49,964 bases of DNA from Halothiobacillaceae bacterium (GCA_028696185.1 JAQVHL010000015.1:1-49964), one strand, 5' to 3'; numbered from the stretch's first letter, positions 17,762 to 26,719 are shown. The notes: a model not told the origin generated them from the letters alone. A program made the numbers and translations.

Positions 17762-18090
17762 ATCCGGCCACCGAGCTTCTCTTGAGCGCACTGATCCTGC
17801 TTGGGGCGGTCTTCACCCTCATCGGCAGCATCGGCCTTGCGCGCCTGCGCGATTTCTACACCCGGCTGCACGGCCCGACCAAGGCCAGCACCCTGGGCGT
17901 TGGCAGCCTGCTGATCGCCTCCGCGCTGTATTTCAGCTTGACCGAACCGGGCATCAGCCTGCATGAAGTACTGGTAACCCTGTTCCTGTTCATCACTGCC
18001 CCCGTCAGCGCCCATCTGCTGGCCAAAGCCGCCCTGCACCTGAAGCTGCACAGCCTGGCCCGCCGACCAGAGCAAAATAACGAAGACTGA
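17758..18090 (+). CDS. mrpG: Mrp antiporter subunit G
   Basis: 110 residues with three transmembrane helices and the conserved block IGLARLRDFYTRLHGPTKAS. ATG 17758 overlaps the mrpF stop as ATGA. It ends the operon. No clear T-tailed terminator follows; a weak ccgtgc/gcacgg hairpin lies near 18112-18134. Confidence 0.94.
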   Translation: MNPATELLLSALILLGAVFTLIGSIGLARLRDFYTRLHGPTKASTLGVGSLLIASALYFSLTEPGISLHEVLVTLFLFITAPVSAHLLAKAALHLKLHSLARRPEQNNED

Positions 18091-18272
18091 TTACACTCGC
18101 CCAGACAAATCCGTGCCGAATCCCTTGCACGGACATGACCCACACCGGGTAGAGCTCTTTTTATACCGAATAAGATGTAATTAGAATGGCTTGATTTCCC
18201 TTCCGGGTGGAGCGTTTCGTGGGCTATCACAGACCATGCGAGATGCTCGAATGTTTTCTATCGGAGGGGGAA

Positions 18273-18341
18273 GGTAACGTTAACCCGCAAGCAAAAGGGG
18301 CGCGAAGCGCCGCTTTTGCGAGCCGGTGTTGAACGCGTTAT
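18273..18341 (-). repeat. attC-like imperfect palindrome after the 102-aa ORF
   Basis: On the minus strand the sequence starts at the stop codon of the upstream ORF (gaataacgcgttcaacaccgg) and ends ggttaacgttacc. The two arms pair as TAACG, TTNAAC, CCG and GCAAAAG with unpaired bases between them, around a ggcgcttcgcgcc hairpin tip. A stop codon embedded in the first arm, bulges in the stem and a terminal GTTA are all usual for integron attC sites. The core does not fit the GTTRRRY consensus exactly, so this is a degenerate or diverged candidate. Confidence 0.5.
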
Positions 18342-18646
18342 TCTGCCTGATTTGCCAAATTTCTTGCCGCCATTATTATTTCTTGTTCACACTGGAGGAT
18401 AAGGCTCTCATTTCCATTTCCACCTTGCTCGACGTTCCATTTGATGTCCTCGATTGCACTCGCATTGGACTTGAATGGCCAAAGATCATCAGGGCATCTT
18501 GAGCCCAATTTATCTATGACCTCTTTCCAAATTTTCATCCCACCTTCGTATTCAGATAGCTCTCCGGACACGATTTTTTTGGCAGTGGCTTTTGCCAGCG
18601 CATAGGCGTCATCTCTGTTGATTTCTTCCATGTCTTTATCAGCCAT
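18338..18646 (-). CDS. unknown 102-aa protein, possible integron gene cassette
   Basis: I do not recognise this soluble, acidic protein (MADKDMEEINRDDAYALAKA at the start). It contains three cysteines or fewer and no signal peptide, and seems mainly helical. The start ATG 18646 lies inside the end of an attC-like sequence (acgttATGg), and the TAA stop forms the beginning of another attC-like palindrome. This ORF between two recombination sites, with little spacing, is the normal form of an integron gene cassette. Base composition is lower in GC than the mrp genes. No integrase is visible in the window. Function unknown. Confidence 0.6.
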   Translation of the reverse strand: MADKDMEEINRDDAYALAKATAKKIVSGELSEYEGGMKIWKEVIDKLGSRCPDDLWPFKSNASAIEDIKWNVEQGGNGNESLILQCEQEIIMAARNLANQAE

Positions 18647-18712
18647 AACGTAGAAGTGAGCAACCTGCGTGAGTTTTCGCGCAGGTCCAGTGGAATGATG
18701 GGTTGGGACACT
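18644..18712 (-). repeat. attC-like site upstream of the 102-aa ORF
   Basis: On the minus strand: tcccaacccatcattccact at the left, the pairing arms acctgcg/cgcaggt around gcgaaaactca, then ttctacgttatgg at the right. The left part cccaacccatcattc and the right part ctacgtta closely resemble known chromosomal integron attC sites; the final core GTTATGG departs from GTTRRRY. It probably ended an earlier cassette now lost to the adjoining IS remnant. Confidence 0.55.
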
Positions 18713-18767
18713 TCTCGGCATGGAAATTTAGAGTCATGGCACAGAAGGTTTCTGGTATACCCCCAGT

Positions 18768-18929
18768 GGCTTCGTCGTTCAGGCCAAGCGCTGGGTGGTC
18801 GAGCGCACACACGCATGGAACGAGAGCGCGCGTCGTCTCATCGCCCATCACGATCTCTCCTCGTGAGTTCCAGTCGCTTGGGTCTGGCTGGTCGAAGCGC
18901 GTATCCTTGCAACCCGACTGGCAGGATAA
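18768..18929 (+). pseudogene. IS5-family transposase C-terminal remnant (frameshifted)
   Basis: One frame reads GFVVQAKRWVVERTHAWNE then SARRLIAHHDLSS and stops; another continues as VPVAWVWLVEARILATRLAG and stops. Joined by a frameshift near 18863, these give the typical last 50 residues of an IS5-group DDE transposase (RRWVVERTxAW...). The rest of the element is absent. It borders the attC-like site. Confidence 0.65.
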
Positions 18930-18958
18930 TTATTTCGGCCACACCCTCTGAAAACCCA

Positions 18959-20272
18959 TCAATTATTCCTGAACCCCGTACGCGCATTGGCATAAAAATC
19001 AAACGATTTTGTGAATGACTGGAACCAGCCATTTGCCTGAACATTCGCCACCACCTGAATTTCCGGCTCCGGCGCAGATGCCGAAGCACGATTCACGGCT
19101 GAAGTGATGGCGGCACCAGCATTCAAGTTCCAGGTAAAACCTGCGAATGCGTTTTCAACCTTGAAAGCAACGCTGGGCATCCAGTATCCAGGTACGGACG
19201 GATGGGTCGCTTTATACGCGCCATCCAGCTTGAATTGGGCATCATACAAAGTCATGCCAAACAGGTTTTTTCCTGTATAAGAGACGACCGGCGATTCACC
19301 ACGCACGGCATATTCGTAATTTTCATAGGATCCATCCTTTACGGACAGAATCGTTGTATAAGCCCCTTCCGCCGTGGTTTTCGGTCGCCCATCCTTGATG
19401 ATTTCCCAAGCGAACTTGGCGACTTTCAAACCCAGCTTCGCCGCTTCCACACCAACCTCCGCCGCGCCGCCCTTGGATCCCACATCGGATGAAATATAGG
19501 CGAACTCTCCCTGCATCGCGGACGTCTTGCCGAAAAATTTCGCCAAAAAATCCGGAAACCTCATCCCTGACTGCCTGTATTGCTCATCGAGGTCGAATAC
19601 ACTCATACCTCTTCGCTGAAGCTCGGCATACAAACTAGAAAACCCCTCGCCAAGCCGTTCCAGAACACTCCCAAAATAAGCGATTGTCAAATCGTTCATC
19701 ATCATGAAATCCCTCAAATCGGACTCCATGTCCGAATAGGATTTAATCGAATTACTATAATGAGCATCAACGGTTTCATAGAACGCGACATAACTCTTAA
19801 CATCCGGCAAACCTGAAGCCATATACTCCTTATAAAGACCCTCAGGACTCTCATCAAGATCCGCGAACTCCCACGCCAGCTCATGTATCGAATGGCTGGG
19901 ATAGTGATTTCCCAATTCGTAGATAAGCTCTTCTACAAATCCTATCACTGCAGCATGATCAACCTCATCCACCGCCCCTCTGATTGAAACCATATGCGCC
20001 GACTGCATCACCAAAGGAAGTTGTTTGTTTTCCCTTGATTCAAGAATGGCAATTTGCGGCGCTCCCGCTGCAACCAGCGATGGATCATCCACAAGTCTCC
20101 TGCTGTCAGTCAGTGCGTAATATTTGTATGTTTCCTTTTGCACCTCCCGACCGTCTACCGCCACGGTGGTGAAAATCTTGTCTCCCGCCTTGGGTTGATA
20201 GACCGAATCCTCGGAACCGCAACCGGCAAGCGCAACAAGCATGAACGAATTTACGGCAACCCACTTTTTCAC
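18959..20272 (-). CDS. putative outer-membrane or surface lipoprotein of unknown function
   Basis: The 437-residue product has a lipoprotein signal peptide, VKKWVAVNSFMLVALAGC, with the lipobox LAGC at C18. I chose GTG 20272 because AAGGAG lies just before it; the longer frame upstream (ATG 20302 and beyond) adds a charged stretch that would spoil the signal. The mature part has no motif I recognise. It contains a helical region with many Met/Asp residues (about 150-270), a G/A-rich segment and a C-terminal, probably beta-rich part (SYENYEYAVRGESPVVSYTG). Base composition in the middle is more AT-rich than in neighbouring housekeeping genes, suggesting acquisition. Its neighbours are an IS remnant and a cassette-like ORF. 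Confidence 0.65.
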   Translation of the reverse strand: MKKWVAVNSFMLVALAGCGSEDSVYQPKAGDKIFTTVAVDGREVQKETYKYYALTDSRRLVDDPSLVAAGAPQIAILESRENKQLPLVMQSAHMVSIRGAVDEVDHAAVIGFVEELIYELGNHYPSHSIHELAWEFADLDESPEGLYKEYMASGLPDVKSYVAFYETVDAHYSNSIKSYSDMESDLRDFMMMNDLTIAYFGSVLERLGEGFSSLYAELQRRGMSVFDLDEQYRQSGMRFPDFLAKFFGKTSAMQGEFAYISSDVGSKGGAAEVGVEAAKLGLKVAKFAWEIIKDGRPKTTAEGAYTTILSVKDGSYENYEYAVRGESPVVSYTGKNLFGMTLYDAQFKLDGAYKATHPSVPGYWMPSVAFKVENAFAGFTWNLNAGAAITSAVNRASASAPEPEIQVVANVQANGWFQSFTKSFDFYANARTGFRNN

Positions 20273-20435
20273 AACTTTCTCCTTTATATCAAAGGCTTGC
20301 ATGAATAAAGCCCCGACCAACCCATGAGAGCACTCTAGCACACGCTCCGTAAACCCATCGTAAACACACCGTAAAAACAGCAAGATACATATTCACAGCA
20401 TGGATTCCGGCCTCTGCCCCCCATCACACCGGTGC

Positions 20436-20467
20436 TTGACACATAACAACCAAATAACTAGTTTATT
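20436..20467 (+). promoter_or_regulatory. possible promoter/operator of the arsR-like gene
   Basis: TTGACA at 20436-20441 is a good -35 box. An imperfect palindrome, aaataactagtttatt (20452-20467, core AACTAGTT), covers the expected -10 region and lies five bases before the ATG. ArsR-family repressors bind such AT-rich palindromes at their own promoters, so autoregulation is likely. The -10 box is weak. Confidence 0.4.
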
Positions 20468-20471
20468 GGAC

Positions 20472-20789
20472 ATGAAAACCGATTTCACCGATCGACTACC
20501 CGAAGACTGGGAACCGCTGGCGCGGGTGTTCACCGCGCTGGGCGACCCGCATCGCCAGCGCATCCTGTTCCTGTTCGAGCCCGGGGAGCGGCTGAACATC
20601 ACCCAGATCGTGGCGGCCATGCCGCTGTCACGCACGGCGGTGGTGCACCATCTGCGCGTGCTGGCCGAAGCCGGCGTGCTCCACGGCGAGCGGCAGGGTA
20701 ACCAGACGCTCTATGCGGTGGACAGCCCGCGGGTACGCGAGGCGCTCGGGCGAGTCATCGAGTATCTGGATTGGCACGGTTATCCCTGA
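20472..20789 (+). CDS. ArsR-family winged-helix transcriptional regulator
   Basis: The 105-residue protein has an ArsR-type winged helix: FTALGDPHRQRILFLFE, then LNITQIVAAMPLSRTAVVHHLRVLAEAGVL and GNQTLYAVD. The metal-binding ELCVCDL motif of ArsR/SmtB is replaced by LNITQIVAAM, so it is probably not a classical thiol metal sensor. ATG 20472 was chosen over an upstream in-frame ATG at 20400 because the family starts here and the promoter lies between. It sits 17 bp before aas in the same direction, so it may control the aas-lplT pair and itself. Confidence 0.88.
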   Translation: MKTDFTDRLPEDWEPLARVFTALGDPHRQRILFLFEPGERLNITQIVAAMPLSRTAVVHHLRVLAEAGVLHGERQGNQTLYAVDSPRVREALGRVIEYLDWHGYP

Positions 20790-20806
20790 CAAGGAGGGAC
20801 TTCCCC

Positions 20807-22969
20807 ATGTTTCGTCGATTACTGGTCGTTCTGGTCCGCACCCTGCTCAAGCCAGTGATGCGGATCTTGTTCCGGGTGCGCATCGAGGGGACTTTCGATG
20901 CGATGCAGGCCGAGCGCCTCATCATCATCGCCAACCACGAATCGTATCTGGACGGTCTGCTGCTGGGGTTGTTCCTGCCGGTGAAGCCGGTGTTCGTGGT
21001 GCATACCCTGATCGCGCGCCAACCGATGTTCCGCGCGATGCTCTGGCTGACCGACTACCTGACTGTGGACCCCATGCACCCGATGGCGGTGAAACAGATC
21101 CTCGCGCTGGTCAAAAGCGGACGTCCGGTCGTGATCTTCCCCGAGGGGCGCATCACGGTAACCGGCGGCTTGATGAAGGTCTACGAAGGGCCGGCCTTCG
21201 TGGCCGCGCGCACCGGGGCAACGCTTGTGCCGGTGCGTCTGGACGGGCCGGCGCGCAGCACTTTCGCCCGTCTGTCCGGCGAAGCGCGCCGGCAGTGGTT
21301 TCCGCAGATCCGGCTGAGCATCCTGCCGCCGACGCAGCTGCCGATGCCGGAGGGGGCGACCGCCAAGGAGCGCCGCCGCCGTGCGGGCGAAGCGATGCGT
21401 CACATCATGCAGGAAATGATGTTCCAGAGTCACAAGCGCCGGACCCTGTTCGAGGCGCTGGTGGACGCAGGCGACATCCATGGCTGGAAAACGCCGATTG
21501 TCGAGGACGTGAATCAAACGCCCTACACCTACCGCCAGGTATTGAAAATGGCGCTGGCGGCTGGGCGCTTTCTGGCGCGCGAAGGCGAGGACGGCGAGCA
21601 TGTGGGCGTACTGCTGCCCAATCTCGCCATTACCGCCGGCGCCATCATCGGTGCCTCAGCCTTCGGGCGGATTCCGGCGGTACTGAACCCGACGGCGGGG
21701 GCCGATGCGCTGCGCAACGCACTTACCGCCGCACAGGTGGGGCGCGTGCTGACCTCGCGCGCCTTCATCGACAAGGCCAATCTGCAAGCCACCCTCGCCG
21801 CCCTGCCGGAGGTGAAGTTCCTGTATCTGGAAGACCTGCGCCCGTCCCTGAGGCTCAAGGACAAGCTGTGGGTGCTTGCCGCCAGCCTCTGGCCCGCGCG
21901 CTATGTGCCGAGCGGCAACGTCGAATCCCCGGCGGTGGTGCTGTTCACTTCGGGCTCGGAAGGCAAGCCCAAGGGCGTGGTGCTCTCGCATCGCGCGCTG
22001 GTGGCGAACGTGGCCCAGATCCGCGCGATCATCGACCTCAACCGGCGCGACCGCATCTTCAACGCCCTGCCCATGTTCCACAGCTTCGGCCTGACCGCGG
22101 GCACGCTGTATCCGCTGATCGCCGGGGTGCCGGTCTTCCTGTATGTCAGCCCCCTGCACTACCGCGTCATCCCGGAAATCGTCTACGACCGCAACTGCAC
22201 CGCGCTGTTCGGCACCGGCACCTTCCTGGCCCATTACGGGCGCTTTGCGCACCCGTATGACTTCTTCCGCCTGCGTTATGTCGTCGCCGGAGCGGAAAAA
22301 CTCAACGAGAACGTGCGCACACTATGGTTCGAGAAATTCGGCGTGCGCATCTACGAAGGCTACGGCGCCACCGAAACCGCCCCCGTACTCGCGGTGAACA
22401 CGCCGATGGCCTACCGCGCCGGAACCGTCGGCCAGATCCTGCCGGGCATCGAACACCGTCTGGTGCCGGTCCCCGGCATCGAGCGCGGCGGACAACTGCA
22501 GGTGCGCGGTCCTAACGTCATGTCCGGCTATCTGCGCAGCGACGCCCCCGGCGTACTGGAACCCCCCGTTACCGAACTGGGTGAGGGTTGGTACGACACC
22601 GGGGATGTGGTGAGCATCGACGCGGATGGCTTCGTGCGCATCGAAGGGCGGGTCAAGCGCTTTGCCAAGATCGCCGGGGAGATGATCTCGCTGGAAGTGG
22701 TGGAACGCATGGCGCAGGCGGCCAATCCCACCGCCCAGCACGCCGCCACCAGCCGCCCGGACGCGGCGCGCGGCGAGGCGCTTATCCTGTTCACCACCGA
22801 CCGCCAGCTGACCCGCGAGACGCTCCTGGGCGCCGCCCAGCAGCTGCATCTGCCGGAACTGGCCGTACCGCGCATCATCCGCGTCGTGGACGAGCTGCCG
22901 ATGCTGCCCACCGGCAAGGTGGACTACCTCACACTCAAGGCCCGCGCCAGCACGGAGGCCCCGGCATGA
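20807..22969 (+). CDS. aas: bifunctional acyl-[ACP] synthetase / 2-acylglycerophosphoethanolamine acyltransferase
   Basis: Aas re-acylates lysophospholipids in the inner membrane. The 720 residues match E. coli Aas (719). The N-terminal PlsC-type domain has NHESYLD, with H44 and D49 as the HX4D motif, and FPEGRITVTGG near 110. The C-terminal AMP-forming ligase domain has VVLFTSGSEGKPKG from about residue 377, EGYGATETAP and GWYDTGDVV. The start follows an AAGGAGGG ribosome-binding site. The stop overlaps lplT as ATGA, as expected for partners: LplT flips the lysolipid in and Aas acylates it. Between the two domains no obvious break is seen. Confidence 0.93.
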   Translation: MFRRLLVVLVRTLLKPVMRILFRVRIEGTFDAMQAERLIIIANHESYLDGLLLGLFLPVKPVFVVHTLIARQPMFRAMLWLTDYLTVDPMHPMAVKQILALVKSGRPVVIFPEGRITVTGGLMKVYEGPAFVAARTGATLVPVRLDGPARSTFARLSGEARRQWFPQIRLSILPPTQLPMPEGATAKERRRRAGEAMRHIMQEMMFQSHKRRTLFEALVDAGDIHGWKTPIVEDVNQTPYTYRQVLKMALAAGRFLAREGEDGEHVGVLLPNLAITAGAIIGASAFGRIPAVLNPTAGADALRNALTAAQVGRVLTSRAFIDKANLQATLAALPEVKFLYLEDLRPSLRLKDKLWVLAASLWPARYVPSGNVESPAVVLFTSGSEGKPKGVVLSHRALVANVAQIRAIIDLNRRDRIFNALPMFHSFGLTAGTLYPLIAGVPVFLYVSPLHYRVIPEIVYDRNCTALFGTGTFLAHYGRFAHPYDFFRLRYVVAGAEKLNENVRTLWFEKFGVRIYEGYGATETAPVLAVNTPMAYRAGTVGQILPGIEHRLVPVPGIERGGQLQVRGPNVMSGYLRSDAPGVLEPPVTELGEGWYDTGDVVSIDADGFVRIEGRVKRFAKIAGEMISLEVVERMAQAANPTAQHAATSRPDAARGEALILFTTDRQLTRETLLGAAQQLHLPELAVPRIIRVVDELPMLPTGKVDYLTLKARASTEAPA

Positions 22970-24168
22970 ACGACGCCGCGCATGCCGGGACCGACCGGCC
23001 GTTGCTCTCACGTCCCATGCTCGCCCTGCTGGGCGCGCAGTTTCTCTCCGCCTTCGCCGACAACGCCCTGCTCATCGTCGCCATCGCCACGCTCAAGGCA
23101 CAGGCCGACGCCGGACAGGTGCCCTGGCTGCAGATCGCCTTCGTCGCGCCGTTCATCCTGCTCGCGCCCTTCGTCGGTCTGATCGCCGACGCCCAGCCCA
23201 AGGGCCGCGTGCTGCTGATCGGCAACGGCATCAAGCTCATCGGCGCCCTGGGGCTCCTCACCGGCCTCCCGCCGGTAATCGCCTACGGCATTGCCGGCAT
23301 CGGTGCGGCGGTTTACTCGCCGGCCAAATACGGCATCCTCACCCAGCTCTTCGGCCCAGGGAAGCTCGTGCGTGCCAACGGCTTGCTCGAAGGCTCCACC
23401 ATCGTCGCCATCCTCGTCGGCGTCTTTGTCGGCGGACAGCTGAGCGACGCCTCGCTTTCGCTGGCACTGAACGTGGTCATCGGCCTGTTCGTGTTCGCCG
23501 CCCTGCTCAACCTGCTCATCCCGCGCCTGCCCATCGAACGGGCGCTGCACACCACCGACCCCGCGCAGCTTGCGCGCGAATTCGGCGACAACCTGCGCGT
23601 GCTGCATGGCAACCACGACGCGCGCGACTCGCTGATCGCCACAGGCACCTTCTGGGGCATGGGCGCCACCCTGCGCCTGATGCTGTTCGCCTGGGTGCCG
23701 GTAGCGCTGGGCATTCCCGACAACGGCACCCCCGCCAACCTCATGGGCGCGGTCTCCATCGGCATCGTCGCCGGTGCAGCCCTCGCCGGGTTATGGGTCA
23801 CCCTCGCCACGGTGAATCGTGCCCTGATCGGCGGCTTCCTGCTCGGCCCGCTGGTCATGGGACTGGCCCTGATCGGCGACATCGGGCTCGCCGTCGGCGT
23901 ACTCGTGGCCCTGGGTGCCGCCGGCGGGCTGTTCGTCGTACCCATGAACGCCCTGCTCCAGGAACAGGGCCATCACAGCATCGGCGCCGGCCGTGCGCTC
24001 GCCGTGCAGAACTTCTGGGAAAACGCCGCCATGATGGGCTTTGTCGGCCTGTACCTGTTCCTCACCCAGCTCGGCCTGCCCATCCAGGCCAGCCTGTTCC
24101 TGTTCGGCGCCTTCCTGCTCGCCGCCGTTTCCCTGGTCTCCTGGCTGCGCCTGGGGCGGCGCGGATAG
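22966..24168 (+). CDS. lplT: lysophospholipid transporter LplT (MFS)
   Basis: A 400-residue major-facilitator protein (E. coli LplT has 397). Typical sequence includes LLGAQFLSAFADNALLIVAI, SPAKYGILTQLFGPGKLVRANG and VPMNALLQEQGH. It moves lysophospholipids such as lyso-PE across the inner membrane to Aas. Translation is coupled to aas by the ATGA overlap. It converges with hrpB, leaving only 34 bp without a clear terminator. Confidence 0.93.
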   Translation: MNDAAHAGTDRPLLSRPMLALLGAQFLSAFADNALLIVAIATLKAQADAGQVPWLQIAFVAPFILLAPFVGLIADAQPKGRVLLIGNGIKLIGALGLLTGLPPVIAYGIAGIGAAVYSPAKYGILTQLFGPGKLVRANGLLEGSTIVAILVGVFVGGQLSDASLSLALNVVIGLFVFAALLNLLIPRLPIERALHTTDPAQLAREFGDNLRVLHGNHDARDSLIATGTFWGMGATLRLMLFAWVPVALGIPDNGTPANLMGAVSIGIVAGAALAGLWVTLATVNRALIGGFLLGPLVMGLALIGDIGLAVGVLVALGAAGGLFVVPMNALLQEQGHHSIGAGRALAVQNFWENAAMMGFVGLYLFLTQLGLPIQASLFLFGAFLLAAVSLVSWLRLGRRG

Positions 24169-24202
24169 CCACCGGCCCCCACAGAAGACGAAAAACCCCC
24201 AG

Positions 24203-26719
24203 TCATGCCTTGCGCTTCGCCCCACGGCTGGGCGCAGCATGCAGCGGATCATCGGGCCAGTCGTGCTTGGGATAGCGCCCCTTGATTTCTTTTTTCACCT
24301 CCGCGTAGCTGCCGCGCCAGAACCCCGCCAGATCACGGGTGACCTGTACCGGACGACGAGCGGGTGAGAGCAGGTGCAGGGTGACGGGCTCACGACCATC
24401 GAGCACGCGCGGGGTGTCGCTCTGGCCGAACATCTCCTGCAGACGCACGGACAGGCTCACGCCCTCCGGGCCATAATCCAGACGCAGGCGTGAGCCGCTG
24501 GGCACCTCGACATACTCTGGCGCCAACCTTTCCAGCGCCTGACGCTGCGCCCAGTCCAGACGCTCGCGCAGCGCGCTGGACAGATCCAGACGCGCCAGAT
24601 GCGCAAGACGCGATAAACCGGCGGACCAGGGGGGAAACCAGTCTTCCAAGCCAGCCATCAGGCTTTCATCGTCCAGCGCCGGCCAGCCCGCATCCGGCTG
24701 ACGTGCACGCACGAACGCCAGCCGGGCCTGCCAGCGTCGCAGGGTATCCGTCCAGGGCAGGCAGGTGGGGCCGGCCTGCCGCAGGCCCTCGATCAGGGCG
24801 GCACACACAGCCTCAGCTGGCGGAGCGGGCAACGCACGCTCCTCTATCACCAGTTCGCCCAGCAGACGACGGCGCACGGCCTTGACCGCCAACTCACGCG
24901 CGTCCCAGTGAACGCAGGTCGTTTCGCGACACAGTTCGGGCAGCGCCTGAACCAGAGATTCGATATCCAGCTCAGCCGCCAGGCGTATGCGCGCCTCGCG
25001 CGCCTCGCCGTCAAGCTGCGCTACGACCAGCCAGTCGCACGAGGCCAGGGCATCTTCACGGGGAAGCACGGCCCCGCGCCCGCCCGACAAGCGAAAACGC
25101 GGCTCGCTTCCCTCCCGGCGCTGGGCGATGCGGTCCGGATAGGCCAGGGCCAAGAGCGGCCCCAGCACGCGACGGTCGATGCCCCTTGGGCGGGGCCTCG
25201 ACAGATCGATACCGGCGGCCTGCGCCAGATGACGGATCACCTCGCGCAGATGCCCGAGGGCGCGGGCGCCGCCTTCCCCACGCGCCAGAGCGTCCAGACG
25301 CAGGGCAATATCGCTGCTGGGCAGATTCCAGGGATCGCGCTCGGACAGCAGGCCCGCCAGTTCGACGGCCAGCCCCGCCCACGCGGCTGTCTCGCCCTCC
25401 TGAGCCTCGCGCGCGTGCACCAGAAGCCGCGCCAGCCGCGGATGCAGGGGGAGTCGGGCCATATGCCTGCCTGTAACGCTCAGCCGTCCGTCGGCATCCA
25501 GCGCGCCCAGGGCCTGCAACAGCGCGCGAGCCTGCCCCAGGGCGGCTGGCGGTGGCGGGTCCATCCAGCGCAGGGTGCCTACCTCCGATGCGCCCCATTC
25601 CGCCAGCTCCAGAACCAGCGGCGCCAGATCGGCCTGCAGGATTTCCGGGGTATCGGCGGCGGCCAGCCGCTCCTGCTCGCTCTCGCTCCACAGGCGCACG
25701 CACACCCCCGGCTCCAGGCGCCCGGCACGGCCTGCGCGCTGCACGCTCGCCGCGCGCGAAACGCGCCGCGTGACCAGTCGACTCATACCCGAAGCCGGAT
25801 CAAAATGCGCCTGGCGCGAGAGCCCCGCATCGACAACCACCCGCACGCCTTCGATGGTCAGGCTGGTTTGCGCAATGGCGGTGGATAGAACCAGCTTGCG
25901 CCGACCGGCCGGCGCGGGCCGTATCGCGGCGTCCTGCTCCGCCAGCCCCAGCCGGCCATAGAGCGGATGCAGATCGACATCGGCAGGCAGTCCCGCCGTT
26001 TCCAGCGCCTCGGCCAGACGGCGGATTTCGCCCTCGCCGGGGAGAAAGACCAGCACGCTGCCGGTTTCCTCGATCAGCACGCGCCGCACCGCCGCGCGCA
26101 GCGCCTCGTCCTCACGCTGCCCCGCACGGGGAGGCCAGTAACGCACTTCAACCGGATACGCCCGTCCCGCGCTTTCGATGACCGGCGCGCCATCGAGCAA
26201 GCGCGACACACCGGCCGCATCCAGGGTGGCGGACATCACGAGCAAACGCAGGTCCGGGCGCAGCGCCTCACGGGCCTCCAGGGCCAGGGCCAGCCCCAGA
26301 TCCGCCTGCAGGCTGCGTTCATGAAACTCATCGAAGATCAGAAGCCCCACATCGTCCAGCGAGGGATCGTCCTGAAGGCGTCGGGTCAACACCCCTTCGG
26401 TGACCACTTCAATACGTGTGCGCGGTCCGACCCGGCTTTCCAGGCGCACCCGATAGCCCACGGTTTCCCCCACGGGCTCCCCCAAGAGGCCCGCCATGCG
26501 CGCTGCCACCGCACGCGCCGCCAGACGACGCGGCTCCAGCAGCAGGATGCGCTTGCCCGCAAGCCAGCTCTCCTCCAGCAAAGCCAGTGGAATCAAGGTG
26601 GTCTTGCCGGCCCCTGGCGGGGCAACCAGCACGGCACGGGCCGTATCGCGCAGGGCCTGCGCCAGAGGCGCAAAACTGGAACGGACCGGCAGGTCGGGCA
26701 GGGACGAAATCAAGCTCAT
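24203..26719 (-). CDS. hrpB: ATP-dependent helicase HrpB
   Basis: A DEAH-like RNA helicase of 838 residues, close to E. coli HrpB. Motif I is APPGAGKTT at 33-41, motif II is DEFH (FDEFHERSLQADLGLAL), motif III is SAT (VMSATLDA) and motif VI is QRAGRAGRLEPG. The HrpB C-terminal domain follows (e.g. RLRLDYGPEGVSLSVRLQEMFG). ATG 26719 (MSLISSLPDLPV) is the normal family start; an earlier ATG at 26740 adds seven residues. It stands alone, convergent with lplT. Its exact cellular substrate in bacteria is not established. Confidence 0.95.
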   Translation of the reverse strand: MSLISSLPDLPVRSSFAPLAQALRDTARAVLVAPPGAGKTTLIPLALLEESWLAGKRILLLEPRRLAARAVAARMAGLLGEPVGETVGYRVRLESRVGPRTRIEVVTEGVLTRRLQDDPSLDDVGLLIFDEFHERSLQADLGLALALEAREALRPDLRLLVMSATLDAAGVSRLLDGAPVIESAGRAYPVEVRYWPPRAGQREDEALRAAVRRVLIEETGSVLVFLPGEGEIRRLAEALETAGLPADVDLHPLYGRLGLAEQDAAIRPAPAGRRKLVLSTAIAQTSLTIEGVRVVVDAGLSRQAHFDPASGMSRLVTRRVSRAASVQRAGRAGRLEPGVCVRLWSESEQERLAAADTPEILQADLAPLVLELAEWGASEVGTLRWMDPPPPAALGQARALLQALGALDADGRLSVTGRHMARLPLHPRLARLLVHAREAQEGETAAWAGLAVELAGLLSERDPWNLPSSDIALRLDALARGEGGARALGHLREVIRHLAQAAGIDLSRPRPRGIDRRVLGPLLALAYPDRIAQRREGSEPRFRLSGGRGAVLPREDALASCDWLVVAQLDGEAREARIRLAAELDIESLVQALPELCRETTCVHWDARELAVKAVRRRLLGELVIEERALPAPPAEAVCAALIEGLRQAGPTCLPWTDTLRRWQARLAFVRARQPDAGWPALDDESLMAGLEDWFPPWSAGLSRLAHLARLDLSSALRERLDWAQRQALERLAPEYVEVPSGSRLRLDYGPEGVSLSVRLQEMFGQSDTPRVLDGREPVTLHLLSPARRPVQVTRDLAGFWRGSYAEVKKEIKGRYPKHDWPDDPLHAAPSRGAKRKA

